Positions 41,599 through 54,352 are shown, numbered from the stretch's first letter. The stretch: 64,000 nucleotides of DNA from Acipenser ruthenus (GCF_902713425.1 NC_081231.1:862760-926759); one strand, 5' to 3'. A program made the numbers and translations. The notes: generated by a model not told the origin, from the letters alone.

Positions 41599-42300
41599 AT
41601 CTATATCTATCTATCTATCTGTCTATCTGTCTATCTGTCTATCTATCTATCTAATCTACTACTTAGCGAATCAGCATTTAGCTGACATGTTAAATCTGGG
41701 AATCTAACAAATAAATCATTGAAAAAATACATGGAACGGAAGTCTTTATTGTAACTTGGCAGCGTTAACAGATAAATCTGCATGGGACTTTGCGCCTCAT
41801 AGTTTTGTCTCACGGCCGTTGGCACCCGTGAACCCCAAAGCGGTTCATGTGAACCCGGGGGGGGGGGCTCCTATCCCCAGTCCTGTAAAATAATCCAACA
41901 GAACCCCTATTATGGGATGGTATAGGCTGATTAAATCCGTAGGTATGACAGGTCTACGAGATCACTTTCCTTACTTTGTATCTATTATTTAATGCGAGTA
42001 CCATATCGCTGTGGAATATGATGAACATGCATGATATTGCTGTATAAAGACGGAGTGTACAAGTCGGGCAACAAGAAAATGTGGCGATTAAGAAAAAAAA
42101 ATTTCTGCCAATCTCCCTACTATGGTATTATAAAGGGGAATCAACATTCATCGTAAATATTATATTTTTTGGGGCGTCGTTTGTGGGCAAAATTCCATTC
42201 CAGTAGACCCTCGGATTTTCAAACAGGCAAAAGCTACATGTTTTTTTTTTTTTTAAAAAGATAGAATTCACAATATCCATCTTACAAAACTTTTGGATAT
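40276..42300. other. Intergenic DNA between rab1b and peli3
   Basis: No gene seen. Contents: (CAATT)n at 40487-40511 followed by ggctttattggcatgacaat, a common fish repeat; CT/GA tracts at 40790-40815 and 40905-40925; and (CT)n with (CTAT)n at 41571-41655. Confidence 0.5.
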
Positions 42301-42392
42301 TTAAAAAAACAAAACAATTTTCTTTTCACGTTCAGTTATCGTTTTATTTACACAGCGCCCCCTCCCGCTCCTCCCGACCCCCTCCCCAAGTC

Positions 42393-45300
42393 TCAGTCGA
42401 CGGGACCCTGGAAGATGAGCTTGATGTAGCCTTGCTCTCCCGTCAGCCACGTCCCGCAGAAGGGGCAGGCGGCGTGGAACGCGTGGGTACCGTGGGGGAG
42501 CGGGATCTGAGCCCAGCACCTGGCAGTCTTTTCGGAGCACACGTGGCCGCAGGGGCAGAAAGCGTGGGTGGGGTGTCCGGCGTCCAGATACAGCCCCCCC
42601 TCGCAGCCCAACCAGAGCGGGACGTAGGGACCGACGCGGCGACACATGGGGCACTCCCGCTCGTCAGCCCCGGCCCCACCCCCTTTCTCCTTGCGGAATC
42701 CCCAGTTGTGATACCCGTGGACGTGACCGCAGTTGACGTAGACCCACGGCTGCTTCTTATCGACGACCTCCCGCTGCGCCAGGCTGGGGAAAGCCAGCGT
42801 GTTGAAGCCCACGGGGCACTGGGGCCGCGCCGCGTTCGTCTCCTGCCGCAGCGACTCCAGCTGTTTCAGCGTCGGGGTCCTGCGCAGACCCTCGGGGGTC
42901 CGCCACAGCAGAGTCGCCCCGCACAGGTCGATCAGAGAGCCGTCCTGCAGGGTGTTGGATTCGTTCTCCACCTGGGGGGGGAGAGAAGGGGAGAAGGGGC
43001 GTGATCGGGGTGCAAGGCGATTGCGCGAGGGTGGCCAGAGTTTGACCCTTAATGCATGAAATATTGAAACTATCTGGGGGGGAGGGGGACTCGTTTTGTA
43101 CACATAATAAATATATTTTTCATTGCATTTTTCCCCCCCATTGATTTATTTTATATGGGTGGGCGTGGCATACGGCTCATGTGAGGCTTGTATCAATTGC
43201 GTTTGCGTTTTCTTTATGCCTCTATGAGGTCGACGTGCACGACCGCGTTAAACCGCCACCCAGATCCTGAAGCGAAGTCGTTAACGATCTCGTTTTCACC
43301 TGCCGATTGCAGCACCGTGCAGTTTTGAACACACTCGCACTAAAACATCCCAGTTTCCTCTTTGCATCCAGTTTGCTGCAGTCCTTTTATTTTTGCATGC
43401 AGGCACAATTTCTGTCTCTGCATGCATTTCCCACGGCCGACCACCAGAGTGCTCTGTTTCACGCTTGCAGCGTGTTCTGAATTTACAAGCAGACAAACCT
43501 TTTATCTAGTAGTGCCTCGGGAAAGCGTTCATTCAGAGCAGATTGACCAGCGGCCTGAATGTTCAAACTGATCATTTCAATATTAATAATAATAATACTA
43601 GACTTCATTGAGGGGAGCTCTGAACCCCAGGACTGGGTGCAGCAGCAGCAGCAGCAGCAGCAGCAGGGCTAGTGTGAGTTTCTAACCCTGCTCAGACTCC
43701 CGGCTCCTGATCATTTCAACATTAATAATAATAATACTAGACTTCATTGAGGGGTGCTCTGAACCCCAGGACTGGGTGCAGCAGCAGCAGCAGAAGGGCT
43801 AGTGTGAGTTTGTAACCCTGCTCAAACTCCTGGCTCCTGATCATTTCAATGTTAATAATAATAATACTAGACTTCATTGAGGGGAGCTCTGAACCCCAGG
43901 ACTGGGTGCAGCAGCAGCAGCAGCAGCAGCAGCAGGGCTAGTGTGAGTTTGTAACCCTGCTCAAACTCCTGGCTCCTGATCATTTCAATGTTAATAATAA
44001 TAATACTAGACTTCATTGAGGGGAGCTCTGAACCCCAGGACTGGGTCCAGCAGCAGCAGCAGCAGCAGCAGGGCTAGTGTGAGTTTGTAACCCTGCTCAA
44101 ACTCCTGGCTCCTGATCATTTCAATATTAATAATAATAATACTAGACTTCATTGAGGGGAGCTCTGAACCCCAGGACTGGGTGCAGCAGCAGGGCTCGTG
44201 TGAGTTTCAATCCCTGTTATGATATTGCGTGTCTTTCTGACTCTGTCTATCGGCTGTGCTTGCTGAACTCGGGCGGCTCTCTGTCTCCTCACCAGTTTGC
44301 CTCTCTGCTGCGCCGAGCGAGTCTCTCTCAGCGCGTACACGTTCCCGCACACCGAGATCTCCCGCCACACCCCGGGGGCCGGACCCTCGCTGAACCCTCC
44401 CGTGGGGTGCATCACCAGCACCCCGTTCGTGGTCAAGCCGTCCATCAGGCCGTCCGAGGTCCGCCACTTTGCAGCTCGCTCCTGAGAGAGAGAGATGAGA
44501 GGGGAGAGAGGGAGAGAGAGATGAGAGGGGGAGGGAGGGAGAGAGAGATGAGAGGGGGAGGGAGGGAGAGAGAGAGATGAGAGGGGGAGGGAGGGAGAGA
44601 GATGAGGGAGAGGGAGAGAGAGATGAGGGGGAGGGAGAGAGAGAGAGAGATGAGAGGGGGAGGGAGGGAGAGAGAGAGATGAGAGGGGGAGGGAGAGAGG
44701 GAGGGAGGGAGAGAAAGATAGACGGGGTGAAAGGGGATGAGAGATAACAGAGAGATGAGAGACGGAAAGAGAAAGAAGAGAGAGGTATTAGACCGAGGCT
44801 TTCATGCACTCCCTCCTCCGAACAAACGTGAATTCAGTATGCTTGTGTAAGCATTGCTGTTTCGTTTGTATAGGTCGTGTATTTAATGTGCCCAGTTCTT
44901 TAAGTCTGTAAACACCATGTCATGTTTTGAAGTCCCGATTCACTCCCACTGACGTCAGCATCGTACACGCCCCTTTTAAGACCAGCCCTGCATTCAGTAT
45001 TAAAAGCCACTTCCTACTGTATCAAACCCGTGTCACATTACCTCTCCAATAAGAACTCTCCCACGGGACAAAACCAATGTACGTCTTTAACAGCTTATAA
45101 GCCAAAAAACTGAAAACTACAAAGTCTCACCCCCAGGAAGATGTTTTTGGACGAGTCGAAGCCGGCTGCGTAGATGCGCGTACTGTACGGGGGGCGGCGC
45201 TCACAGATGACGCGGCACGCGTAGCGGGAGATGGTGCTCTGCGCTGATTGGCCCTCGCCGGCGCCCTGACCGCTCGGGGATGTGTCCGTCACCACAAAAT

Positions 45301-46000
45301 CGATCATGCTCTCCGTGGAGCGGCCGATCTGGGCAAGGAGACGCAAACGGTTATATATTAATATAATATCATTATATAGTATGTATTAATAGAATGCATT
45401 ATATATGAATCTTGCACTGTGACCCTGTGCTGCCCAGTAACACCTGTAAGTCGCCTTGGATAAAGGCGTCTGCCAAATTATTATTTTTTTGTTCTTTTTA
45501 GAATTAGACAATTCTGTGGCTAATCAAGCTCCTGTTAAAACCTGGGATGGGTGAAAACGCTATGCAGCAGGAGTCTGATTTTCAGCCCTGTGTTAGTATC
45601 ATGGTGGCAGCAGTGTGGAGTAGTGGTTAGGGCTCTGGACTCTTGACCGGAGGGTCGTGGGTTCAATCCCAGGTGGGGGACACTGCTGCTATACCCTTGA
45701 GCAAGGTACTTTACCTAGATTGCTCCAGTAAAAACCCAACTGTATAAATGGGTAATTGTATGTAAAAAATAATGTGATATCTTGTAACAATTGTAAGTCG
45801 CCCTGGATAAGGGAGTCTATTTAGTCATTGAGCAGACGCTGTTATCCAAAGCGACTCACAGAGACTAGGAGGGTGAACTCTGCTTCACCAACAACTGCTG
45901 CTGCTGCTGCTGCAGAGTCACTTCCAATAGGAGCTCGTTTGTTTGACGTCTCATCCGAAGGACGGAGCACAAGGAGGTTCAGTGACTTGCTCAGGGTCAC

Positions 46001-46035
<35 letters not shown>

Positions 46036-47592
46036 CACACAGGGAGTCAGCCGCTGAGCCGGGATTTGAACCTCCTGGTATCAAGCCCCCTTTTCTTTAA
46101 GCGCTGGACCAGCGAGGCTGTCAGTGAAGGGGTACCTGGAACATATCTGTGCTGCTGTCCTGAGAGTACTCCACGATGACAGAGTGACTGCGGGACAGGG
46201 TGTAGGAGATGCTGTGCTGGCTCTTATTAGTAAAGGCCTGTGGGGACACAACATGACAAGCATTTACATTGCAAACCATCTCTGATCTACAGCTCTGGAC
46301 AAAATGAACACAATCTTTTATTTAAAATCGTGTAATCAAAGAAACTACAACATGAACTCGCTGAAAAAAAAGTCTGCCGGAAGCCGTAATAGCAGTACAG
46401 TAGTATTTCATGTTAGATTTCGAAATGTCACGTTTTTTCAGGTTTTATCGGTTTCAGCATACGAAAAACGACAAAGCTGGTGTGTAGTTCGATATGTTAA
46501 CATTATTCAGCAGGTTTCATTCGACTTTATGAAACAAAATGAGTTCATTCTACAGGGTGATGCAAAACTTTGAGCCAGAGCTGCATTATATTATTATTTT
46601 TTTTTTAAATTGTAGCATAGAAGGAAAGCCTAATTCCACAGAAATAGGGAAACGGGAAGGTTGGGGTTTTAGTTGTCTCCTTACAGAAAACTAGAGCAAC
46701 AGTGCCACCCAGTGGCGATCGAGTGTAACTGCTCTATAGGATTACAGTACAAGAAAAACTGTTACAAAAAGTCTATTCCACAGGGTGCTGCTAAACTTTT
46801 GGCCCTAGCTCTAGGTAACCTGGCATCAGACCTATTATAGATTTTACATGTGAAAATCCCCAGTGCAGAAGGAGTCTAGCATCAGTGTGACCACCCCCCG
46901 CCTCACGGCTCACCTTGGACACCAGTGGGGTGGAGATGTTGTGGATGATGTCTGGTTTCACCCCATTGGCTTTGCTCCGCTTGTAGAGAGCCAGGCGGCT
47001 TCGACGCCTGCCCTTATCCCCGTTCGCTAGACAGCCGTTGTACCTGCGAGAGAGGAGGAGGAGAAGGAGGGGGGGTACGGTTAGCAGAGAAGAGCTTAGA
47101 CCAGAGAGAGGAGGAGGGGGAGGGCTCTGGTTCCACCCCGAGCTCTCAATTACCTTAACTGCTCTAATTATTTGATTAATCGGGACAAATTGAACACTTC
47201 TCTCCAGGCCTCAGAATGCTTTACAGGTCGTGTGCCTTGAATCTTGAATCAAGCGCATTATATAGCACTCTGAGCACACCTGTAGAGTTCAATTAAACCA
47301 ATGAGAGGCGGCAAAACAGATCGAGCTGAGAACTCAGTTCCGAGCCCCGCCCCCCTCCCCCGGGGGGGCGGGCTGTGATGTCACGAAGCCCCGCCCTCTC
47401 TTACCCCAGCACTATGAGTTCCCCGTACTGAGCTGGCTCCTTCTCGTTGGTCAGGAAGGCGTCGTGGTTCTGGAGGGGCGAGGAAGAGGAGGAGGAGGAG
47501 GAGGAAGAGGAGGAAGAGGTGCGGTGACCGGACGGCCGCAGCTCCAGAGAGGAGGGGGAGCACACTGCCTCTGAACTGCCCTCCAAAACCAT
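42393..47592 (-). CDS. peli3: Pellino E3 ubiquitin ligase 3, complete coding region
   Basis: E3 ubiquitin ligase acting on IRAK and related kinases in Toll/IL-1 signalling in the cytoplasm. Six coding exons, read from high to low coordinates: 47592-47405, 47043-46914, 46237-46136, 45328-45131, 44481-44293, 42971-42393. They total 1386 nt, about 461 aa. The start MVLEG matches human PELI3. Next come QYGELIVLG and YNGCLANGDKGRRRSRLALY, the FHA-like substrate-binding part (HSISYTLSRSHSVIVEY, GRSTESMIDFVVTDT, MDGLTTNGVLVMHP, KPGVWREISVCGN-type segment). The C-terminal RING-like domain has VNCGHVHGYHNWG, CPMCR, CPCGHVCSEKTA and HAACPFCGTWLTGEQG, ending IFQGPVD. CPFCGTWLTGE and LVENESN point to PELI3 rather than PELI1/2. 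A run of about 13 Ser in exon 1 is absent from the human protein. Confidence 0.96.
43580..44215 (-). repeat. ~125-bp CTG-bearing minisatellite in the last peli3 intron
   Basis: Five copies of actagacttcattgagggga, gctctgaaccccaggactgg, gtgcag(CAG)n, ggctagtgtgagttt, ctcaaactcctggctcctga and tcatttcaa. This is the inverse of the array in klc2 at 20.5-21.2 kb. Runs of 2 to 9 CAG (plus strand) read as CTG in the peli3 transcript. Confidence 0.95.
44482..44720. repeat. GA-rich tract at a peli3 acceptor
   Basis: (GA)n with gatgagagggggagggaggg units. On the minus strand this is an extended polypyrimidine tract ending at the acceptor of the fifth coding exon (44482). Confidence 0.92.
45410..45482 (+). 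repeat. Family 3 repeat fragment
   Basis: atgaatcttgcactgtgacc, ctgtgctgcccagtaacacc and aagtcgccttggataaaggc, gtctgccaaatta. Confidence 0.7.
45605..45815 (+). mobile_element. SINE family 1
   Basis: A full copy from ggcagcagtgtggagtagtg to aagtcgccctggataaggga. Its tail runs straight into a minus-strand SINE family 2. Confidence 0.92.
45818..46118 (-). mobile_element. SINE family 2 (minus)
   Basis: tcattgagcagacgctgtta, aaagcgactcacagagacta, ggagcacaaggaggttcagt, (CA)n, gccgggatttgaacctcctg. It ends 20 bases from a peli3 exon. Confidence 0.9.
46288..46815. mobile_element. Tc1/mariner-like non-autonomous element, copy 2
   Basis: The ends acagctctggacaaaatg and aaacttttggccctagctct look like inverted termini. 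An inner end (gcaaaactttgagccagagc) at 46563-46583 suggests two joined copies. It has no transposase frame. It lies in a peli3 intron. Confidence 0.6.
47120..47345. mobile_element. hAT-type MITE fragment in peli3 intron 1
   Basis: ccgagctctcaattacctta, actgctctaattatttgatt and cttctctccaggcctcagaa match the element at 35661-35939. Confidence 0.65.
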
Positions 47593-47934
47593 CGCACACG
47601 GGCTGGGGGCGAGCAGCCTTCGGAGGGGAGAGAGAGGGAGGGAGGGAGAGGGAAAGAGGGAGGGAGAGAGACGGTTTAGCCAGTACCGCTGTGACAACAT
47701 CAGGCTTTAAAACACACAGACTACAGTCCTCTCTGAGCTGCTATCAGTCTGCTATTAACAGCATGCTGCTGAATGGACATTATTTTTTCTGTGCACGGAA
47801 AGAGAGACAGCTGTTTAACAGAGATCCACTCTGGTCTCGTTCCCAGCATCAAACTGGGACCAGTGCCAACTGCAGTCTACAATCCACTGCAACCGGAGAA
47901 GTCAAAAATCACATGGTCATAGAGACAGATCCGT

Positions 47935-47975
47935 ATGTATGTATGTATGTATGTATGTATGTATGTATGTATGTG
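47935..47975. repeat. (GTAT)n microsatellite
   Basis: About ten GTAT repeats. Confidence 0.95.
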
Positions 47976-48780
47976 TTTCACCACAGCCTGATGCTTCCAG
48001 TAACTTCAGGAATGTGCGTTTCAGTTCAATTTGGTGTCATGTGGGTGTCTGGGTGACCCCTCATCTATAACCAGGCTTGGAGGGGCTGTGCAGGCAGATG
48101 GAGTGACTGATTGGGATGCAGGCCCATTGCTGTGAGGAGGAGAGTGTGATTAATGGTCCAGCCTCTGTCAGACGGAGAGGGTAGGGAGGGAGGGAGGGAG
48201 GCTGGCTGGCTGGCCACTGCACTGCAGCCGCTAGAATTTACAGATTTCTACAGAGTTTTACTGAAAAGAATTCAAATCGAGTGCTGATAATCAACCACAA
48301 CCTGAAACAAAAAAAAAAATTGTGTTCGTTGGTAGAAACGATTGCAAAATGAAACCAATGAGGTCTGGGATCAATAATAATTAATACGGCTCATGGTCCA
48401 GCTCACTGAGGGGACTGGCTGCTGAAGAGAACGCCGGTCCCTGGGTAAGGTTGTGATGTAATCGTTTGGAACATGCTTTGTGGTGGAATGGAATTCCCAG
48501 AAGGTGCTGATTTGGAGAACGGTGATAATTGAAAGCGGCACGGCTGACGATGTCGTGAATCGGGTTTCTGATGCGTCGTGGGACACGGAAGGCGAAAGGC
48601 GCTCTCTGATTGGCTGGAAGACCCTGAGTGGTTTATATCATATCTGTGGTTCCCAATATCTGCCGAAACATTTCAAACCTGAAGGTTTTAACATTTAGAA
48701 ATATAAGCAAAATCTACACCCCTAGTCATAACCTCCCTCTGCTGCAAGTCAACCCCCCCCCTCTCTGTCTGGCTTGCTCT

Positions 48781-48919
<139 letters not shown>

Positions 48920-49173
48920 CAGCCCCTCCTTTGTATTTCACTCAGTTGGCTCCAGTCTGCCTCAGAGAAAGTAAAAATCAATCTCCTTTTTCTTCCACTT
49001 ACAGCCAGTAAAAAATGTATAAAGTGCTAAATATACATTGATCTGCAAATGAGGGCTGTGCTTCTGCACGCCACAGAGACAGCTGCAGAATGAGATGAAA
49101 ACAGTTCTCATCTAAAGACACTCGCTTTTGTATTTAAGGGACTTATTAAAGATGTGTTTGCCATAGTCTCTCA

Positions 49174-49495
49174 AGGGGTGAGGGAGGGATCAGTTCAGTC
49201 TCCAAGCCTCAAGCCTGCCCTGGGCTGGAGGGAGCACCCTTTCTCTTAGGGGGTGAGGGAGGGAGGGAGCAGTTCAGTCTCCATGCCTCATGCCTGCCCT
49301 GGGCTGGAGGGAGCCCCCTTTCTCTTAGGGGGTGAGGGAGGGAGGGAGCAGTTCAGTCTCCATGCCTCATGTCTGCCCTGGGCTGGAGGGAGCCCCCTTT
49401 CTCTTAGGGGGTGAGGGAGGGAGGGAGCAGTTCAGTCTCCATGCCTCAAGCCTGCCCTGGGCTGGAGGGAGCCCCCTTTCTCTTAGCCAGGCAGT
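49174..49495. repeat. ~79-bp minisatellite, 4 copies
   Basis: Unit: gggtgagggagggagggagc, agttcagtctccatgcctca, tgcctgccctgggctggagg and gagcccccttt, ctctta. Confidence 0.95.
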
Positions 49496-49896
49496 GTTTC
49501 TTTCTCGGATCTCTAGCCTTGGAGCAGTGGATGCGTGGCTGGCGTGGCATGCAGGGACCCACTAAGTCTGCATCTTTTCCTTCTCCGCTGCAGGGCTCTG
49601 CACATTAATAATGCATCCGAACAGATGAGCTGCGATGAGGGCTTGACTGATGGCCCTGGGGGCGCTAGGCTGGAGGTCTTAAAGAGCTGCTTTATATCCC
49701 GCGCACTTTCCTGAAACATTTCATCTCCCTCCTCTTTGATATCCTCTCATGCGTAACTTTACCCAGCACATCAAAACGGCTTGCAACAGGGTTTTTTTTT
49801 GTTTTTGTTTGGTCTAAGGAATACCCAGGGCCGTGCGTTCATTTTTTCACAAAACAAACCATGGTAAACTAACCCCAATAAAAGTTTCCCCAAAGT

Positions 49897-50527
49897 AAAA
49901 GCACAGAGAGGTGTGGTAAAGCATAGGGAAGCATTGTAAAGCACAGAGAGGTCTGGTAAAGCATAGGGAAGCATTGTAAAGCACAGAGAGGTCTGGTAAA
50001 GCATAGGGAAGCATTGTAAAGCACAGAGAGGTCTGGTAAAGCATAGGGAAGCATTGTAACGCACAGAGAGGTGTGGTAAAGCATAGGGAAGCATTGTAAA
50101 GCACAGAGAGGTCTGGTAAAGCATAGAGAAGCATTGTAAAGCACAGAGAGGTCTGGTAAAGCATAGGGAAGCATTGTAAAGCACAGAGAGGTCTGGTAAA
50201 GCATAGGGAAGCATTGTAAAGTACAGAGAGGTCTGGTAAAGCATAGGGAAGCATTGTAAAGCACAGAGAGGTCTGGTAAAGCATAGGGAAGCATTGTAAA
50301 GCACAGAGAGGTCTGAGAAAGCATAGGGAAGCATTGTAAAGCACAGAGAGGTGTGGTAAAGCATAGGGAAGCATTGTAAAGCACAGAGGTCTGGGGAAGC
50401 ATAGGGAAGCATTGTAAAGCACAGAGAGGTATTGTAAAGCATAGGGAAGCATTGTAAAGCACAGAGAGGTATTGTAAAGCATAGGGAAGCATTGTAAAGC
50501 ACAGAGAGGTCTGGTAAAGCATAGCAA
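49897..50527. repeat. 40-bp dimeric minisatellite, locus 2 (inverted, ~16 copies)
   Basis: The reverse complement of the repeat at 8.7-9.8 kb: gcacagagaggtctggtaaa, gcatagggaagcattgtaaa. Toward 50.4 kb the units shorten and change (ggtattgtaaagc). It decays into tggtgaagcactataaagg-type sequence up to 50660. Confidence 0.97.
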
Positions 50528-51009
50528 AGGGTAATACTGTAAAGCATAGTGAAAGCATGGTGAAGCACTATAAAGGATAGCGAGGTATAGTAAAGCATAT
50601 TAATAAAGCAGGGTAAAGTGTGGTAAATTCAGAGCATAACCATGGGAAAAGCATGGGGAAATGCAGTGGTAAGCTTTCATAAGGGCTATTTGTTTTTACA
50701 GGAGAAGATGGATTGTATGCTGCTTTGCTGAATATAAATCGGAGAGCTGTCTGTAAGAGATGTCTTTTTTCCCCTTAAACTGAGACCCTAACCTGATCAG
50801 TGATGATGACAAAGTCCCCAGCAGACCCAGTCTGTCTGGCGAGGGGGGTCACATGACACCCGTCATTACCAGCATGCTGTCTGGCAGCGGAGAGATCAGA
50901 GTGCTTAATCAAACGATAAGCAGGGACTGGAGCTGCAGCAGCATCCGAGACAGACAGCAGACCATGTGCTCCGAGAGACCCTGCAGCAACAGCCAGCATG
51001 TTCAGACTG

Positions 51010-51836
51010 TGCTTTACCAGACCTGTCTGTGCTTTACAATGCTTCCCTATGCTTTACCAGACCTCTCTGTGCTTTACAATGCTTCCCTATGCTTTACCAG
51101 ACCTCTCTGTGCTTTACAATGCTTCCCTATGCTTTACCACACCTCTCTGTGGTTTACAATACTTCCCTATGCTTTACCAGACCTCTCTGTGCTTTACAAT
51201 GCTTCTCTGTGCTTTCCCAGACCTTCTGTGCTTTACAATGCTTCCCTGTGCTTTACCAGACCTCTCTGTGCTTTACAATGCTTCCCCGTGCTTTACCATA
51301 CCTCTCTGTGCTTTACAATGCTTCCCTATGCTTTACCAGACCTCTCTGTGCTTTACAATGCTTCCCTATGCTTTACCAGACCTCTCTGTGCTTTACAATG
51401 CTTCCCTGTGCTTTACCAGACCTCTCTGTGCTTTACAATGCTTCCCTATGCTTTACCAGACCTCTCTGTGCTTTACAATGCTTCTCTGTGCTTTCCCAGA
51501 CCTTCTGTGCTTTACAATGCTTCCCTATGCTTTACCAGACCTCTCTGTGCTTTACAATGCTTACCTATGCTTTACCACACCTCTCTGTGCTTTACAATGC
51601 TTCCCTGTGCTTTACCAGACCTCTCTGTGCTTTACAATGCTTACCTATGCTTTACCACACCTCTCTGTGCTTTACAATGCTTCCCTGTGCTTTACCAGAC
51701 CTCTTTGTGCTTTACAATGCTTCTCTGTGCTTTCCCAGACCTTCTGTGCTTTACAATGCTTCCCTGTGGTTTACCAGACCTCTCTGTGCTTTACAATGCT
51801 TCCCTGTGCTTTACCAGACCTCTCTCTGCTTTACAA
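51010..51836. repeat. 40-bp dimeric minisatellite, locus 3 (direct, ~21 copies)
   Basis: Same orientation as locus 1, with several 39-bp units (gctttcccagaccttctgtg). It faces locus 2 across about 480 bp, so the two can pair as an inverted repeat. Confidence 0.97.
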
Positions 51837-51910
51837 GTTAAAATGTTTAAATGTGGCTAATCCTGAAGTGTAAACATTTAGGAAACTAAACTAAAAACTA
51901 CTCTGGAAAA

Positions 51911-51917
<7 letters not shown>

Positions 51918-51971
<54 letters not shown>
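51918..51971. repeat. (GA)n microsatellite
   Basis: About 26 perfect GA repeats. Confidence 0.97.
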
Positions 51972-51973
<2 letters not shown>

Positions 51974-52387
51974 TCATAAAAGGTTTTTAATACCCCTATC
52001 TATCTACGCAATACACTCCAACCATGTTTGACCTCTTTGTGAAATGGGCTGGAAACTGATAAATACGCTGTATATTAAAAGATAATGTGTTTGCCTTTTG
52101 GGTACACATTCCTCCTCCCCTCTCACTATCCAATATATTAGCTGCTGTCATCTCTCAAATACGAATTCATTTGCAGCCTAAATTCATGGACTCTCTCACA
52201 CAAGCTGGTTTCCAACCCCCCGGTCCCGGCCCCCCTCTGCTGTGTCTACTGGTTTCCATTCCAACTGAGCTCTCAATTAACTAGACTCTTAATTGAACTG
52301 ATCGTTTGCTTAATTAGACCGGGGTTGGGAAGCACTGGGATAGATAAAGTTGCAAAGTTTTGACACCAGTAGAACACTGAACACAGA

Positions 52388-52420
52388 AACGCACGCACGC
52401 ACGCACGCACGCACGCACAA
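52388..52420. repeat. (CACG)n microsatellite
   Basis: Eight CACG repeats. Confidence 0.93.
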
Positions 52421-52541
52421 TCAAATAAAATAACCAAATTAAATTATTATGAAATAATAAAAAAAACCAACGTTTATCATTTTTTTTTTTTTTTTTTTAC
52501 TAAATGTCGGACTTTTTATGCCTCACAGTGGCGGCGGTGTT

Positions 52542-52590
52542 ACACTACGTCACGACTTTTCGTTTCCTTCTTGAGAGTCGTGACGTGTAG
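52542..52590. promoter_or_regulatory. Inverted pair of CRE-like half sites
   Basis: ctacgtcacgact and agtcgtgacgtgtag face each other across about 18 bases. Each contains a TGACGT/ACGTCA core. No promoter is proven nearby. Confidence 0.35.
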
Positions 52591-53195
52591 GCCTAGTTTT
52601 TCCTTTTATCTTTTTAAATCGTGACTCAGGGTGAGGAGACCCGGCTTCCTTTGTTTCATTCACGGGGAAGTACATTCGTCAATTTCAGCAGCGAGGAAGG
52701 CGGGCTGTCAACTGGCGCTGTGAACCCAGGCGCTCACCGAATTCAATTTACAGTTTACATTAGCAATAAATATACATGACTATGATATGGCAGGAACCCC
52801 ACGTACACCAACTTAAGCCTACTGTGCAATAACATACAGCATACATACCGGTATGTGGCCATCCCACCTTAAACCCGTCCGGCTATATATGAATACTTAT
52901 ATTAAATATGAAGAATATCATATCTAATGTGTTTGTTATAATTCATAACCGTCCATATAATTCTATAACCGGAAAGAACTGCTCATTTAAGTTATTATAC
53001 GGTGGTCGCTGCTATAGAGACGATGAGTAAAATGCTAGGCTTGGTTATTGAATGATTTATATTGCACTAATAGCCTAAACTCGCGAATTATTGTCATTGG
53101 TTCAGTCTGTTTTTATTTATTGAGTTTTTCCTCTCAGTTTAGAGTTAAATATTATTGGAAACGTTCCTTTTTAAAGAGAACGCCCATGTTAACCC

Positions 53196-53197
53196 CC

Positions 53198-53243
<46 letters not shown>
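53196..53243. repeat. (TAA)n microsatellite
   Basis: About 15 TAA repeats. Confidence 0.95.
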
Positions 53244-53244
<1 letters not shown>

Positions 53245-54266
53245 GTTGTAGGTTGTTGCATTAAAACATATTTTTAAATATCTTTCAAATCTGCTTCCAG
53301 GATGCGCTTGAAAATAGCATGTATCCACTCCCACCCTACACCCTACACCCCCCACACCCCAGCTACCGCTGCTATGGAAACGGAAGCGCGAAGACGCGAG
53401 AATGCAAACGAACTGGAGCGTCAACGAAGCACGAACCGGGAATGCAATAAACACGACGAGCAGGGTTCCAACGAATCTTACTTTAGCACAAACGGCACTG
53501 CAGCATTTAAAAGGGAGACAGCCGGCCGAAAGTGTTTACCCTCAATGGGGACGCGGCTGGACAGCGTCCCACAAACACACTGCGGCGCTTTGTTTACGAC
53601 CAGCCAAACGCAGGAAACACAAGCCAGCACTGAAAGCAAATAAAACAGGGACGTGATGTGTGAAAAAAAAAAAGAATTACAACCGGGTCTTCCCCCGTGG
53701 CTTCGATTCAAGATATCGACGTCATATATTAATGACAATACCATATATTTAAAGAAACAAACAAACCTAATAATATACAATTACGCAGAAAGAACGGATA
53801 ATTTTTTCACATTTCTGCATGAAATACGCAGGTTTTTCCCCCTATACAAGACTCATTATGAAACACTTTAAAACTCAGAGGAACTTCTAGAACACGCAGT
53901 GAAATACAAGCGGAAAAAGCGAGAATATGCGGCTCCGGTCGAGCACAGCACAGCAGCCTGTCTTGTGAATGTTATTAGGGGTCTGAGGAAGAGAGCAGGG
54001 CAACGGTATCGTAAATATATTGCAATAATACACTGCAGCCACGCGTCACGTGTTACGGGTATGTGGAAAGTCCAGTATGATTATAGATTGGGTTTAGTTC
54101 CAAGGCAGTGCTGTAGATGCATCGATTCGTATCGATCGTCCCGGCTCGTAATATTTAGAATTAGTAAACAACAGGGCTAGTGAAATAAAGCGACATGCTC
54201 AAAAAACGTGTGCATTTGCGAGATCAAAAACTAGCAACCGCGCGTACAACTCGTCAGTGTAAACCA

Positions 54267-54267
<1 letters not shown>

Positions 54268-54351
<84 letters not shown>

Positions 54352-54352
54352 T
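54268..54352. repeat. (ATT)n then (AGT)n microsatellite
   Basis: Two trinucleotide repeats joined end to end. Confidence 0.95.

Noticed and set aside
43580-44215. Evenly spaced repeats at about 125 bp, considered as a CRISPR-like array
   Set aside because: Units are repeated throughout with no unique spacers, and the context is a vertebrate intron.
53302-53656. 113-codon and 84-codon plus-strand frames
   Set aside because: No recognised domain, no good splice or start context, and two different frames are equally open in the same GC-rich stretch.
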